From Desulfobacteraceae bacterium (GTDB lineage: Bacteria > Desulfobacterota > Desulfobacteria > Desulfobacterales > Desulfobacteraceae): a DNA stretch of 42,030 nucleotides. A program made the position numbers and the translations under genes. Within the stretch, counting starts at the first letter, position 1. Each line of letters begins with the position of its first letter. The notes under the pieces were generated by a model. That model was not told the origin of the DNA. It saw only the letters and a list, made by a program, of their open reading frames with translations, and made no database searches. Shown here piece by piece: positions 25,253-33,138 of the stretch. The DNA lies in contig QZLA01000241.1 in NCBI GenBank assembly GCA_004796375.1, forward strand, positions 1 to 42,030, given 5' to 3'.

Positions 25253-26419
25253 TTATTTGTTGTGGATACAATTCAATAAATCCCTTAACTCATTTACAAA
25301 TTCAGTAAACTCGTCTTCTGTTGCTGTCAGGGGTGGGTCAATTCGCAAAAGAGACTTTCTGTTGCCGACAATATACCCTCTGCTGATCAGTTCTTTGAAC
25401 AGCCTGTCCCCGGTGTCTTCATCACATATATCAACTGCAAACATAAGTCCGCGGCCTCGGACGTCAGTGATACTGATATTGTCGATCAGAGTTCCAAGCA
25501 TATCAAAAAATTTTTTGCCATTTATTCCGGCTTTTAAAACTAGTTCTTCATCTTTAATAATTTTTATTACCTCGTTGGCGATCGCAGCTCCCAGGGGATC
25601 ATTTTGATGGGACTGCATATATCTGAAGGTACTTTTTCCCAGTTCTCCGGCTGTTTGTTCATTTATTGCGGTCACACTGACGGGGTAACCGTTCCCGATA
25701 CCTTTCCCGATTGCAATCATATCTGGTTCAACCTGATAATGATTGTACCCAAACCATTTCCCTGTTCTGCCGATTCCCGTGGTCACTTCGTTGGCGATTA
25801 TTTTACCGCCTTGGGATCTCACCTGGCTGATTATATTCTGTATCAACGGTTTTGGAGGGAATCTGACAAACCCGGAAGAACTCCCAGGCTCAAATATGAA
25901 TTCCGATATATCCTTTGGGATTTCCCGGAGTTTCTCACAATCGGTATTGCAGTTATTATTTTCAGGGCAATTTATGCATTCTTCCCAGTTTAAAATAAAC
26001 CAGTTTCTGTTTCTATCGGTCACAGAACTGTACGAACCCAGATATGAGTCATGAAGCGTCATCGACTGTTTTTTCCCGGTTATATGCTTAGACATCTGTC
26101 TGGCCAGCTCAATAGCCTCACTGCCGGAACAAAGAAAAACACATTTCCCTTTCTCCAAACCGGTTACCGACAGTACCGAATCGGCCGCCCTTTCAAGGAT
26201 ATTGGTGGAGTAGCAGAAACCGGCATGCATAACATTATCGATCTGGTTTTTTATAATGTTGTTTATCCGCTTGTTTCCATGCCCCAAAGAAGTGCACCAG
26301 ACCCCGGACTCCAAATCCATATAACGTTTTCCCGTTTCATCAAACAAGTAGATCCCGTCACTTCTCACAACATGAGGAATCGCAATGCTGTGATTTGTAC
26401 AATTATAGACTTTTTCCAT
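25253..26419 (-). CDS. Class III PLP-dependent aminotransferase
   Basis: This 388-residue cytoplasmic enzyme transfers amino groups using pyridoxal phosphate. Visible family motifs are YLFDETGKRYMDLESGVWCTSLGHGN near the start, LCSGSEAIELARQM (phosphate binding), FEPGSSSGF, NEVTTGIGRTGKWFG and PDMIAIGKGIGNGYP with the Schiff-base Lys at K239. Two oddities: the Asp that normally touches the PLP ring nitrogen is Asn (N210 in ANEVTTG), and a short insertion contains four Cys (C148, C151, C157, C161) in a C-x2-C-x5-C-x3-C pattern that could hold a metal. AAGGA precedes ATG 26419. It is the second gene after the MocR regulator, 25 bases downstream. The substrate is unknown, and aspartate-type naming would be a guess. 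Confidence 0.88.
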   Translation of the reverse strand: MEKVYNCTNHSIAIPHVVRSDGIYLFDETGKRYMDLESGVWCTSLGHGNKRINNIIKNQIDNVMHAGFCYSTNILERAADSVLSVTGLEKGKCVFLCSGSEAIELARQMSKHITGKKQSMTLHDSYLGSYSSVTDRNRNWFILNWEECINCPENNNCNTDCEKLREIPKDISEFIFEPGSSSGFVRFPPKPLIQNIISQVRSQGGKIIANEVTTGIGRTGKWFGYNHYQVEPDMIAIGKGIGNGYPVSVTAINEQTAGELGKSTFRYMQSHQNDPLGAAIANEVIKIIKDEELVLKAGINGKKFFDMLGTLIDNISITDVRGRGLMFAVDICDEDTGDRLFKELISRGYIVGNRKSLLRIDPPLTATEDEFTEFVNELRDLLNCIHNK

Positions 26420-26444
26420 GGTTTTTCCTTTCTTATTTCTGCCC

Positions 26445-27869
26445 TTAAGACTTTTGATTAGACAGCTTGCTGCAGAGCCGGCCGAGGGTTTGAATGGCAT
26501 TAGCTACTTTGGGGTTCCAGACACTGGCACTCAATCTCATGCAGTTATTGAATCTGTTTTGAAGTGAAAACAATCTGCCCGGAGCGATGAGAATATCCCT
26601 GGCCAGTGCATACTGATAGACCTGTTCTGTATCAATGTGTTTAGGCAGCTCCACCCACAGCAATGATCCTCCTGAAGGATTAGTGACCCGGGTCTCATTT
26701 GGAAATTGACGCAAAATCTCTTCCCGCATGAGTGCAATGTTTTTCTTGAGCTGTCCCCGGACTTTTCGCATGTGCCTCTCATAACCGCCTTTGGTCAGAA
26801 ATCGGGCAGCAGCCATTTGGTCAACAGATGAAGTTGAGATGTTCAACAGCATTTTCATTTTCAGGACCGATTCAAAATGTCGGCCTGGTGCAATCCAGCC
26901 GATCCGCAGTCCCGGCGAGAGGGTTTTGGAAAAAGAAGAACAATAAATAATGTTTCCGGCTTTTTCATAACTTTTAGCGGTGCTGGGACGCCGGTGAAAA
27001 TAGAGATCTCCGTATATATCATCTTCTATCAAAGGGATCTGCTTCTGCTCAAGAAGCCAGGCCATCTCCTTTTTTTTCCATGACGGCATAGAAAAACCAC
27101 TTGGATTATTAAAATTGGAAATGGAAAAAACTGCTTTAACTGGATGGGTTTCAATCACATATTTTAAGGTGTCTAAAGAAATCCCCTCTTCAGGTGTGCT
27201 TGGAATTTCAACCACCTTTAAATTCAGTGTCTGCAGCAGTTGAAGCAGATTAAAATACATAGGACTTTCCAGGGCGACGGTATCACCTGGGTTGCACAAT
27301 GTCATCAAAGACAGAAAAATGGCCTCCTGGCACCCATTGGTGATAATAATTTCGTCAGGGGAAAGGGAAAGACCGGCAGAGAGCCCCAATCGGGCTATTT
27401 GTTCCCTCAGCATGGGATAGCCCGGCGGCAGAAGATATTCTGCTGCCAACAGATCGCTGCTGCAGGCAGCCTCCATCAGATATCGGCCAAATCGCTTTTT
27501 TGGCCATACTTCAGGATTAATACCGGAAATGGCTAAGCTGGAAATGCTTTTATCCGTTGCCTGCTCTTGAAACAACCCATAGATCCTGCAGAATGAGATA
27601 TCCCTGGGATTCAGTTGCTTTAAGTCCTGTACGGACGGATCAGCCTTATCATTGAACCGGCTTTTCACATAGTAGCCGGATTGGGGCACGGCCATCAGGT
27701 AATTCCGGTCTTCCAACCGCCAATAGGCTTCTTTTACAGTGTTGATACTGACAGAAAGTTCATGGCTCAATTGTCTGATCGAAGGGATTTTTTCGCCCTC
27801 TTTTAGGGCACCGCAATGGATCAGGCTTACAATTTGTTCTGCCACTTGTTCATATCGAGGCGTGCGCAT
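26445..27869 (-). CDS. MocR/PdxR-family transcriptional regulator (GntR HTH + aminotransferase domain)
   Basis: This 474-residue regulator has an N-terminal GntR winged helix (~1-75, EGEKIPSIRQLSHELSVSINTVKEAYWRLEDRNYL). A fold-type I aminotransferase-like domain follows, with the PLP-lysine motif SSFSKTLSPGLRIGW and the ring-nitrogen Asp in LIEDDIYGDLYF. Family members bind PLP as effector and usually regulate vitamin B6 or amino-acid genes. Here it lies directly upstream of and codirectional with the aminotransferase, its probable target. GGGTGG before ATG 27869 supports that start; two GTG codons just upstream are in frame. A dyad at 27923-27939 is a candidate operator. Confidence 0.92.
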   Translation of the reverse strand: MRTPRYEQVAEQIVSLIHCGALKEGEKIPSIRQLSHELSVSINTVKEAYWRLEDRNYLMAVPQSGYYVKSRFNDKADPSVQDLKQLNPRDISFCRIYGLFQEQATDKSISSLAISGINPEVWPKKRFGRYLMEAACSSDLLAAEYLLPPGYPMLREQIARLGLSAGLSLSPDEIIITNGCQEAIFLSLMTLCNPGDTVALESPMYFNLLQLLQTLNLKVVEIPSTPEEGISLDTLKYVIETHPVKAVFSISNFNNPSGFSMPSWKKKEMAWLLEQKQIPLIEDDIYGDLYFHRRPSTAKSYEKAGNIIYCSSFSKTLSPGLRIGWIAPGRHFESVLKMKMLLNISTSSVDQMAAARFLTKGGYERHMRKVRGQLKKNIALMREEILRQFPNETRVTNPSGGSLLWVELPKHIDTEQVYQYALARDILIAPGRLFSLQNRFNNCMRLSASVWNPKVANAIQTLGRLCSKLSNQKS

Positions 27870-27922
27870 GTTCACCACCCGTCGTATTATTTAAAAGCCA
27901 AAACAACCAATAAAGTGTAACT

Positions 27923-27954
27923 TATTTTGACATAAAATAGATCGATTTTAAAAA
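27923..27954. promoter_or_regulatory. Dyad and possible promoter between mocR-like gene and DUF2917 gene
   Basis: TATTTT (27923-27928)-GACAT-AAAATA (27934-27939) is a perfect 6-bp-arm dyad. It overlaps a TTGACA (27927-27932) which, with TAAAAA at 27949-27954 (16-base spacer), could be a plus-strand promoter for the DUF2917 gene. It lies 55 bases before the regulator start on the other strand. The rest of the 250-base gap shows nothing definite. Confidence 0.3.
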
Positions 27955-28119
27955 CAAAAAAAGACACAGTTCGGGTTCAATCCAAGGGGTACAGATAAAA
28001 AAATACAGGCCTGTGCCTTAAAACTTTGGATCATCTGGAGCTTATAATCGGATTCTGAATTATTTAAACTATCCTCCATATTTGGGATTTTACCATCTGC
28101 AAACTTTGAGGAGGACGTA

Positions 28120-28461
28120 ATGAAAACACCCCGGATAAAACTAAATTCCGAGATTGATCTTAAATTGTCAACCAATCAGACACTCAGCTTTAATACAAAA
28201 GAAGTCAATATCACCTGTCTTTCAGGAAGCGTCTGGATCACTTGGGCCGGCGGCCGCGAAAAATGCCTGGCCCAAGGCGACGCTCAGGTTATTAAAAGCC
28301 ATTCCAAAATCTGCCTGCAGGCATTTAACCCTTCACGGGTCAGTATCCTGAAAACCCCTAAGGAATATTTCGGGATACGACTGGGAATGGTAGGCATTGC
28401 TGCCGGACTAAGCGGAATTGGTAATCGTGCAGTTTCGTTTTTAAGCTCCATCGCTCTGTGA
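28120..28461 (+). CDS. DUF2917-type small protein
   Basis: This 113-residue protein has an N-terminal cupin-like strand pattern typical of DUF2917: LSTNQTLSFNTKEVNITCLSGSVWITWAGGREKCLAQGDAQVI. The L-x-G-x-V-W-I-T core and the later GD are the family signature as I remember it. A less conserved, mildly hydrophobic tail follows (GIRLGMVGIAAGLSGIG). No catalytic motif is evident, and the function of the family is unknown. GGAGG precedes ATG 28120, so it is well expressed in principle. A degenerate copy of the interspersed repeat starts at its stop codon. Confidence 0.75.
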   Translation: MKTPRIKLNSEIDLKLSTNQTLSFNTKEVNITCLSGSVWITWAGGREKCLAQGDAQVIKSHSKICLQAFNPSRVSILKTPKEYFGIRLGMVGIAAGLSGIGNRAVSFLSSIAL

Positions 28462-28560
28462 CAAGTTTATCCTTTAATAAAATGAGTAATGTCAAAGCTT
28501 TGAATAATGGTATTGAGCGGGACTTTTTGAAATTCAGAGCCCCTCACCAATAACAGATCA
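28461..28560 (+). repeat. Interspersed repeat, degenerate copy E (left part)
   Basis: ACAAGTT, then AAATGAGTAATG, then AATGGTATT...GAGCG..TTTTTGA aligns with the left half of copy B (28984 onward). The hairpin and right half are eroded. Confidence 0.5.
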
Positions 28561-28581
28561 AGCACTTCCTCTAAAATTTAA

Positions 28582-28923
28582 ATGACAGGAGCTCAAATTC
28601 TTCCTTGCCATCCAGACCATGGCCAGGATAGCCTCCATGGAGCGATTCAGATGGGTCTCCTTGATGAAATAATGGGATGGGCTTGTTATGCTTTTATAAA
28701 AGAAATGGCGGTAACATCTGATTTATCAGTTAAATTTCATCGCCCAACTTATATTAGCAATGAAAAAATAACTGTAATTTGTCGAATAACTTCGAACAGA
28801 GGCTCTAAGGTTCATATGGAAGCATCACTCTTTAATAGTAAAGGGGAAAGGTGTACATCAGGTGAAGGCACTTATCATATTTTACCAGAAGAAAAATACT
28901 ATAAATCAATAATCACCTCATAG
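28582..28923 (+). CDS. PaaI-like hotdog thioesterase, probably N-terminally truncated
   Basis: This 113-residue hotdog protein contains SLHGAIQMGLLDEIMGWACY, corresponding to the H-G-G-x-x-x-x-L-x-D-x-x-x-G active-site helix of PaaI/YbgC-like acyl-CoA thioesterases, then TSDLSVKFHRPTYISNEKITVICRI. The helix has HGA where HGG is usual, and the preceding segment (PDHGQDS) looks eroded against the common P-x-x-x-G-Y/F-P-G-I-L form. Family members are normally 135-160 residues, and an in-frame TAA directly precedes ATG 28582. There is no Shine-Dalgarno. I read it as truncated or decaying, following repeat copy E, though a short active form cannot be excluded. Confidence 0.6.
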   Translation: MTGAQILPCHPDHGQDSLHGAIQMGLLDEIMGWACYAFIKEMAVTSDLSVKFHRPTYISNEKITVICRITSNRGSKVHMEASLFNSKGERCTSGEGTYHILPEEKYYKSIITS

Positions 28924-28983
28924 GATCTGAATTTTGAGTTTTAGGCAGAATTTCAATAAATTGAAGGGTCAAATAGTTCTATA

Positions 28984-29125
28984 ACAAGTTGATATATTTG
29001 AACGAAATGAGTAATGGAAAACCCGCAAATGGTATAATCTCTCGTGTTTTCTGATTTTATCCCAACCACCAGATGTTGTGGTCTGCAAAATTCGATGAAA
29101 AGCGACTGATGAATAGACATAGTTC
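28984..29125 (+). repeat. Interspersed hairpin repeat, copy B
   Basis: Full-length left part (AAATGAGTAATG; ATGGTATAA; CTCG.GTTTTCTG), hairpin ACCAC (29065-29069)/GTGGT (29078-29082) with loop CAGATGTT, then AAAAGCGACTGATGAATAGACATAGT. The right end after 29125 no longer matches copies A and C. Confidence 0.75.
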
Positions 29126-29395
29126 ACACTTTATTTGCATATATAAAATAACAAGTGCGCCTAATAGATTGCAGCCCCTGTTGATGGATCTTAACATGTA
29201 CCGAGACAAGGGCGAGTCTCAAAAAAGAGTGCGAATGGAAGCGGGACGGTATGGGTTATTAAAAAATGTAAGTTCGTGAACGAACATACTTGACTTGCCT
29301 TCTCATGGAAGCGGATTAAGTGTAATTGTCCTACAGTTGTTATATGATAATTATTCTTCTTATAATGATAAACCTTAAGTACTTAACATCGAGGT
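29126..29395. other. Intergenic stretch without recognisable content
   Basis: AT-rich sequence between repeat copy B and the beta-helix gene. Short open frames here have no ribosome sites or recognisable motifs, and I see no strong hairpin. Confidence 0.5.
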
Positions 29396-30127
29396 CTATG
29401 GAGTTGTGGGATAATTGAGGCCATAGACTTCTCCTGAAACTAAAGAATAAAAATTGTCTTTTGTATTGGCACGTGAAATATTTTGGTCCACAACAGCGGT
29501 TCCTGATAAATATATACCATACCCACCATTCGAATTTGATATATTTCCGATGATTGAACCATCCCCCGACAAAGCAATACCATCACCTGTATTCTCAAAA
29601 CAAATATTACCATTTATAATCGAACCAGACCATGTGTAAATTCCCCTATTCCCATTATTTGCAGCAGTACAATTTACAACCCTACAGTTATCACTCTCAA
29701 GACTGATTCCAGAGGCTTTATTTCCAGTTGAAGTAATGTTTATAATTTTTTGAATTTTTCCTTCTACACCACGTATTCCATAGCCAGGAAATCCGACAAT
29801 TGAACCATTTCGTATTTCAATATTCGAAAAATTTTGTAAGAAAATCCCATTATAATTTGAGCCTATCGTCGGGAGTGAGCTGATAGTGAATCCCATCAAG
29901 TCAATTGTTACATGGCTTGTACTAACAGTAATACCATGGCTGTTTAAGACTACCAAATTTTTTGTTATATAATAAAAACCTCGTTTAGTGATTTCATACG
30001 GCAGTGACTTTATTTCTGTGCCAGCCATCTTACCCCCGCCTGCAATGACATAAAAATTAGCCCAAGAGTTGCCGCAGAACAAAAGTATAAAAATAACGAT
30101 GCAGAAAAAATGCGATAACCTTTTCAT
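29396..30127 (-). CDS. Secreted right-handed parallel beta-helix repeat protein
   Basis: This 243-residue exported protein has a signal peptide (LSHFFCIVIFILLFCGNSWA), a short domain ending GFYYITKNLVV, then about eight rungs of the N-G/S-I-x-I type (VTIDLMGFTISS; NYNGIFLQNFSNIEIRNGSI; GIYTWSGSIINGN; GIALSGDGSIIGN; GIYLSGTAVVDQN). These are typical of pectate-lyase-like or NosD-like solenoids. No catalytic residues are recognisable, so a binding or surface role is as likely as an enzyme. GGAG precedes ATG 30127. The base composition is clearly more AT-rich than the flanking chromosome, and repeat copies lie on both sides, suggesting acquisition by transfer. Confidence 0.75.
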   Translation of the reverse strand: MKRLSHFFCIVIFILLFCGNSWANFYVIAGGGKMAGTEIKSLPYEITKRGFYYITKNLVVLNSHGITVSTSHVTIDLMGFTISSLPTIGSNYNGIFLQNFSNIEIRNGSIVGFPGYGIRGVEGKIQKIINITSTGNKASGISLESDNCRVVNCTAANNGNRGIYTWSGSIINGNICFENTGDGIALSGDGSIIGNISNSNGGYGIYLSGTAVVDQNISRANTKDNFYSLVSGEVYGLNYPTTP

Positions 30128-30279
30128 AGCAATCTCCTCTCTCGAAACGATTTGTGGATATGTAACTCATATCAATGGAAATATACAAAATCCAGAAAAA
30201 ATTCTGCATAGCTGTTTTATTAGTTTCAAGAACTGGTTTTTTACTGAGAAAAAACAAATGGTACAAAAGGAATTTACTT
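30128..30279. other. Leader region of the beta-helix gene, nothing definite
   Basis: AT-rich gap between the beta-helix start and repeat copy D. It presumably holds the beta-helix promoter; no convincing motif is visible. Confidence 0.4.
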
Positions 30280-30366
30280 ATGGTAAAGCGCTCGTTTTTT
30301 CAGAATTAACCCAAATACCAGATGTTGTGGTTCAGAATAATTGTCAAATAGCGACAAAATAGACAC
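30280..30366 (+). repeat. Interspersed hairpin repeat, copy D
   Basis: TATGGTAAAGCGCTCGTTTTTTCAG-type left part, then CCCAAATACCAGATGTTGTGG (hairpin partly eroded), then ATAGCGAC and TAGACA. It is the most diverged of the copies that keep the CCAGATGTTGTGG core. Confidence 0.6.
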
Positions 30367-30428
30367 AATGCTCACCTGTATATTCTTGAATTCTGCTCAA
30401 GATAGCTTGACTTTGTGTCTAATTTTTT
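30360..30428 (+). terminator. Nested hairpin followed by T6, terminator-like
   Basis: Outer arms TAGACACAA (30360-30368)/TTGTGTCTA (30413-30421) enclose an inner hairpin TCTTGA (30384-30389)/TCAAGA (30397-30402). T6 follows at 30423-30428. It sits at the right end of repeat copy D and upstream of the ferredoxin/AOR operon. No gene reads into it from the left on this strand, so it may insulate the operon or be an attenuator or structured RNA. Confidence 0.45.
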
Positions 30429-30602
30429 AGGAAATAATCTGATATTAAAAGGACTAATGATCACCCCTATTAATGCCTCTTATCAATCCTTACAATTTCT
30501 CAGCAACGGTATTTCTTCAGAAAAAATTAACCTGGGTTAATGAAAATAGTTTTTGAGCATCCTATACATAAAATACATCCAACAATAACAGGAGATAAAT
30601 TT
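30429..30602 (+). promoter_or_regulatory. Presumed promoter region of the ferredoxin/AOR operon
   Basis: 174 AT-rich bases between the T-run and the ATG at 30603. A promoter is expected here, but I cannot assign -35/-10 elements or a Crp/Fnr box with confidence. An in-frame earlier start at 30540 lacks a ribosome site. Confidence 0.35.
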
Positions 30603-31292
30603 ATGTATAGAAATAAGCGTCATTTTAACAAGGAAAGGCGTCATTTTATTAAAAAAATTGCAATTGGAAGCAGTGCAATTTTATTTTCATTTGGTTTGCC
30701 TATTTTCTCTATTTCATCCAGTGCTGAGGATGGGAAACCGGATCAATTGGCCAGTATCCTGATTGATTTTTCTAAATGCACAGGTTGCAGGACCTGCGAG
30801 GCCATCTGTTCTTCGTTTAACAATTTAGAAAATATCGATGAAAGCCTGATGCCGGGAATTGGCAATCCCTATCACGCCAATATAAAAGTATATAACTATA
30901 ATCCTGATATTGACGTCCCTTCAGTCTGTTCATTATGCAGCGATGCACCTTGTATTCAGGCATGCCCCATCTCAGAAGACCCGGTAACAAATCGAAAAGC
31001 ACTGTTTCGAGATAATAAGACTAACGCCATTGTTAGTGATCCGACCCGTTGTATTGGATGCGGAAACTGTCAGGAGGCTTGTAAAAATGAAAGCTCAGGC
31101 ATTATTCGTCTAAACCGGGCAACAGGCATGCCTGAAGGTATATGCAACCTGTGTGGTGGAGACCCTCAGTGTGTAAAACATTGTCCCTATGGTGCACTGC
31201 GATTTGAAAAACAGACAATAAATTATAGTTTCGACAGAATGTCTCCTGATGAGATTGCAAAACAACTTACCAAACAAAATTACCTTATCTAA
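30603..31292 (+). CDS. Tat-signal 4Fe-4S ferredoxin partner of AOR
   Basis: This 229-residue electron carrier has an N-terminal twin-arginine signal (ERRHFIKKIAIGSSAILFSF). Four Cys groups of the dicluster ferredoxin family follow: CTGCRTCEAIC, CSLCSDAPCIQACP, CIGCGNCQEAC and CNLCGGDPQCVKHCP, enough for four [4Fe-4S] clusters. AGGAG before ATG 30603 decides the start. It lies 16 bases before the AOR gene and is clearly cotranscribed. The pairing resembles E. coli YdhX (Tat-type ferredoxin) and YdhV (AOR-like) in the ydh operon. Electrons from aldehyde or carboxylate chemistry would pass through it. Why a Tat-exported ferredoxin serves an enzyme without a signal is unclear. Confidence 0.85.
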   Translation: MYRNKRHFNKERRHFIKKIAIGSSAILFSFGLPIFSISSSAEDGKPDQLASILIDFSKCTGCRTCEAICSSFNNLENIDESLMPGIGNPYHANIKVYNYNPDIDVPSVCSLCSDAPCIQACPISEDPVTNRKALFRDNKTNAIVSDPTRCIGCGNCQEACKNESSGIIRLNRATGMPEGICNLCGGDPQCVKHCPYGALRFEKQTINYSFDRMSPDEIAKQLTKQNYLI

Positions 31293-31308
31293 AATGGAGG
31301 GACGACAA

Positions 31309-33138
31309 ATGACAATAAAACAATCTGGATATTATAATGCACTGCTACATATCAATTTAACGACAGGCAAGATCACAAAAAAAGGTATCTGTGCAGAAGA
31401 TATTAAGGATTATGTCGGTGGCCGTGGACTTGGTATGAAGCTTTTGTGGGATCATATCAAACAACCCGGTATAAATCCCCTTTCCGAAGAAAACCCCTTG
31501 ATATTTTTACCCGGTCCATTCTCAGGGTTCCCTATTCCATCTGTTTCACGTACCTGTGTAGTAACCAAATCGCCTTGTACTTCACCTATTCAATCAAACT
31601 ATCCCCATGCTTCAACAGTGAGCTATTCCAATTTTGGCGGTTTTTTCGGCCCTGAAATAAAATTTGCAGGGTATGACGGAATCTTTATAACCGGCAAATC
31701 ACCAACCCCTGTTTTCATACAGATTAACAATGACAACGTTGAAATAAAAGATGCTTCAAATTACTGGGGTATGGGAACAGACAAATTCGATAAAATTTTT
31801 ATCCAGGATTTATCAGATCGGCGATATCGCACTTGCTATATCGGCCCAGCAGGTGAAAACCTTGTACCCTATGCCAGCATTATTCATACTGCATCCAGAG
31901 CAGCCGGCAGGGGCGTGGGGTGTGTCATGGGATCAAAAAATCTTAAGGCGATTGCTGTAAAAGGATCAAAATTGCCAGATGTGGCTGATCACAACATGCT
32001 GGTCAAAAAAATGACAGGCGCACGAAACTATTTTAAAGGATTTTCAAGAGGTAAAATACTGTCTAACATTTTTCGTAAAAATGGAACCGCATTTCTGTTT
32101 GAAAAAAAGAGTAAAAAAGGTCAAATGAGCGTAAAGAATTTTCAGGAAGGAACATTTCCACAAGTTGACCGGATCAATGCTGATGCTGCCAGAAATAAAC
32201 TATGGGTTAGAAATTATTCATGCTATTGCTGCCCTTTATCCTGTAAAAAAAGTGGTGTTATTAAACAAGGGAAATATAAAGGTCTGCTGGTTCATGACGG
32301 GCCGGAATATGAAACCGGGACCATGTTGGGAGCAAATCTTATGATATCCGAATTAGAAGGTATCATGAAACTCATTTATGACGGGGACGATTATGGACTG
32401 GATATCATTTCTGCAGGGAATGTTATCGGTTTTTTAATGGAAGCCTATGAGAAAGGAATCATAGATAAAGATGATCTTGGCGGCATTGATCTGACCTGGG
32501 GCAATGTTGAAGCATCCATTAAGATGCTGGAAAAAATATGCAGCAAAGAAGGGATCGGGGCCCTGGCCTCACAAGGGGTGAAGGCATTATCCAAAAAATT
32601 GGAGTCTGGCAGTGATTTTGCCATGCATGTAAAAGGATTGGAAATTGCTGCCCATAACGTACAGGCGAATCCGGAAAAAGGGATTTCCTATTCCACCTCA
32701 AACAGGGGTGCCTGCCATCAGAACGGTGAAACCGTTAAAAAACAGAATTCCATAACCTTGATCGATTCTTTGGGGATATGCAAGTTTGCCTGTACCACCC
32801 CATTAGGGCTTAGCACGAAAAAACTTGCAGGGCTGCTGGAAAGCATCACCGGTATAAAAAGGTCAGCAGACGAGCTTTTAATGGTTGGTGAAAGAATATT
32901 TAACCTTGAAAAAATGTTCAATTATAGAGAAGGTTTTGGTCGGCAGGATGATAATCTTCCGGAAAGGTTTTTTAATGATGCTTTTACCATTGGCACTGAA
33001 AAAGGTGCTGTTCTTGATAGAGATGAGTTTGATACAGTGCTTTTGAAGTACTATCAGGAAAGGGGTTGGGACACTAAAAGTTCAAAACCGGAAAAATCAA
33101 AACTTGCACAACTTGGATTGGAATTCACTTATTCATAA
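31309..33138 (+). CDS. Aldehyde:ferredoxin oxidoreductase family protein (tungsten/molybdenum)
   Basis: This 609-residue oxidoreductase is of the tungstopterin AOR family, which interconverts aldehydes and carboxylic acids (or related substrates) with ferredoxin. The N-terminal domain has DYVGGRGLGMKLLWDHI and NPLIFLPGPFSG, typical of the pterin-binding part, and GPAGENLVPYASIIHTASRAAGRGVGCVMGSKNLKAIAVKG. The cluster ligands are C305, C308, C312 (YCCPLSCKK region) and C491 (LGICKFAC), matching the C-x2-C-x3-C plus distant Cys of the family. The length is normal. GGAGG precedes ATG 31309; a start at 31249 lies inside the ferredoxin gene. There is no signal peptide. It is followed, with a six-base overlap of 3' ends, by a convergent Crp/Fnr gene. 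Confidence 0.93.
   Translation: MTIKQSGYYNALLHINLTTGKITKKGICAEDIKDYVGGRGLGMKLLWDHIKQPGINPLSEENPLIFLPGPFSGFPIPSVSRTCVVTKSPCTSPIQSNYPHASTVSYSNFGGFFGPEIKFAGYDGIFITGKSPTPVFIQINNDNVEIKDASNYWGMGTDKFDKIFIQDLSDRRYRTCYIGPAGENLVPYASIIHTASRAAGRGVGCVMGSKNLKAIAVKGSKLPDVADHNMLVKKMTGARNYFKGFSRGKILSNIFRKNGTAFLFEKKSKKGQMSVKNFQEGTFPQVDRINADAARNKLWVRNYSCYCCPLSCKKSGVIKQGKYKGLLVHDGPEYETGTMLGANLMISELEGIMKLIYDGDDYGLDIISAGNVIGFLMEAYEKGIIDKDDLGGIDLTWGNVEASIKMLEKICSKEGIGALASQGVKALSKKLESGSDFAMHVKGLEIAAHNVQANPEKGISYSTSNRGACHQNGETVKKQNSITLIDSLGICKFACTTPLGLSTKKLAGLLESITGIKRSADELLMVGERIFNLEKMFNYREGFGRQDDNLPERFFNDAFTIGTEKGAVLDRDEFDTVLLKYYQERGWDTKSSKPEKSKLAQLGLEFTYS

Noticed and set aside
29073-29279. 68-codon plus-strand frame downstream of repeat copy B
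   Set aside because: It starts inside the repeat hairpin, has no ribosome site and no recognisable motif.
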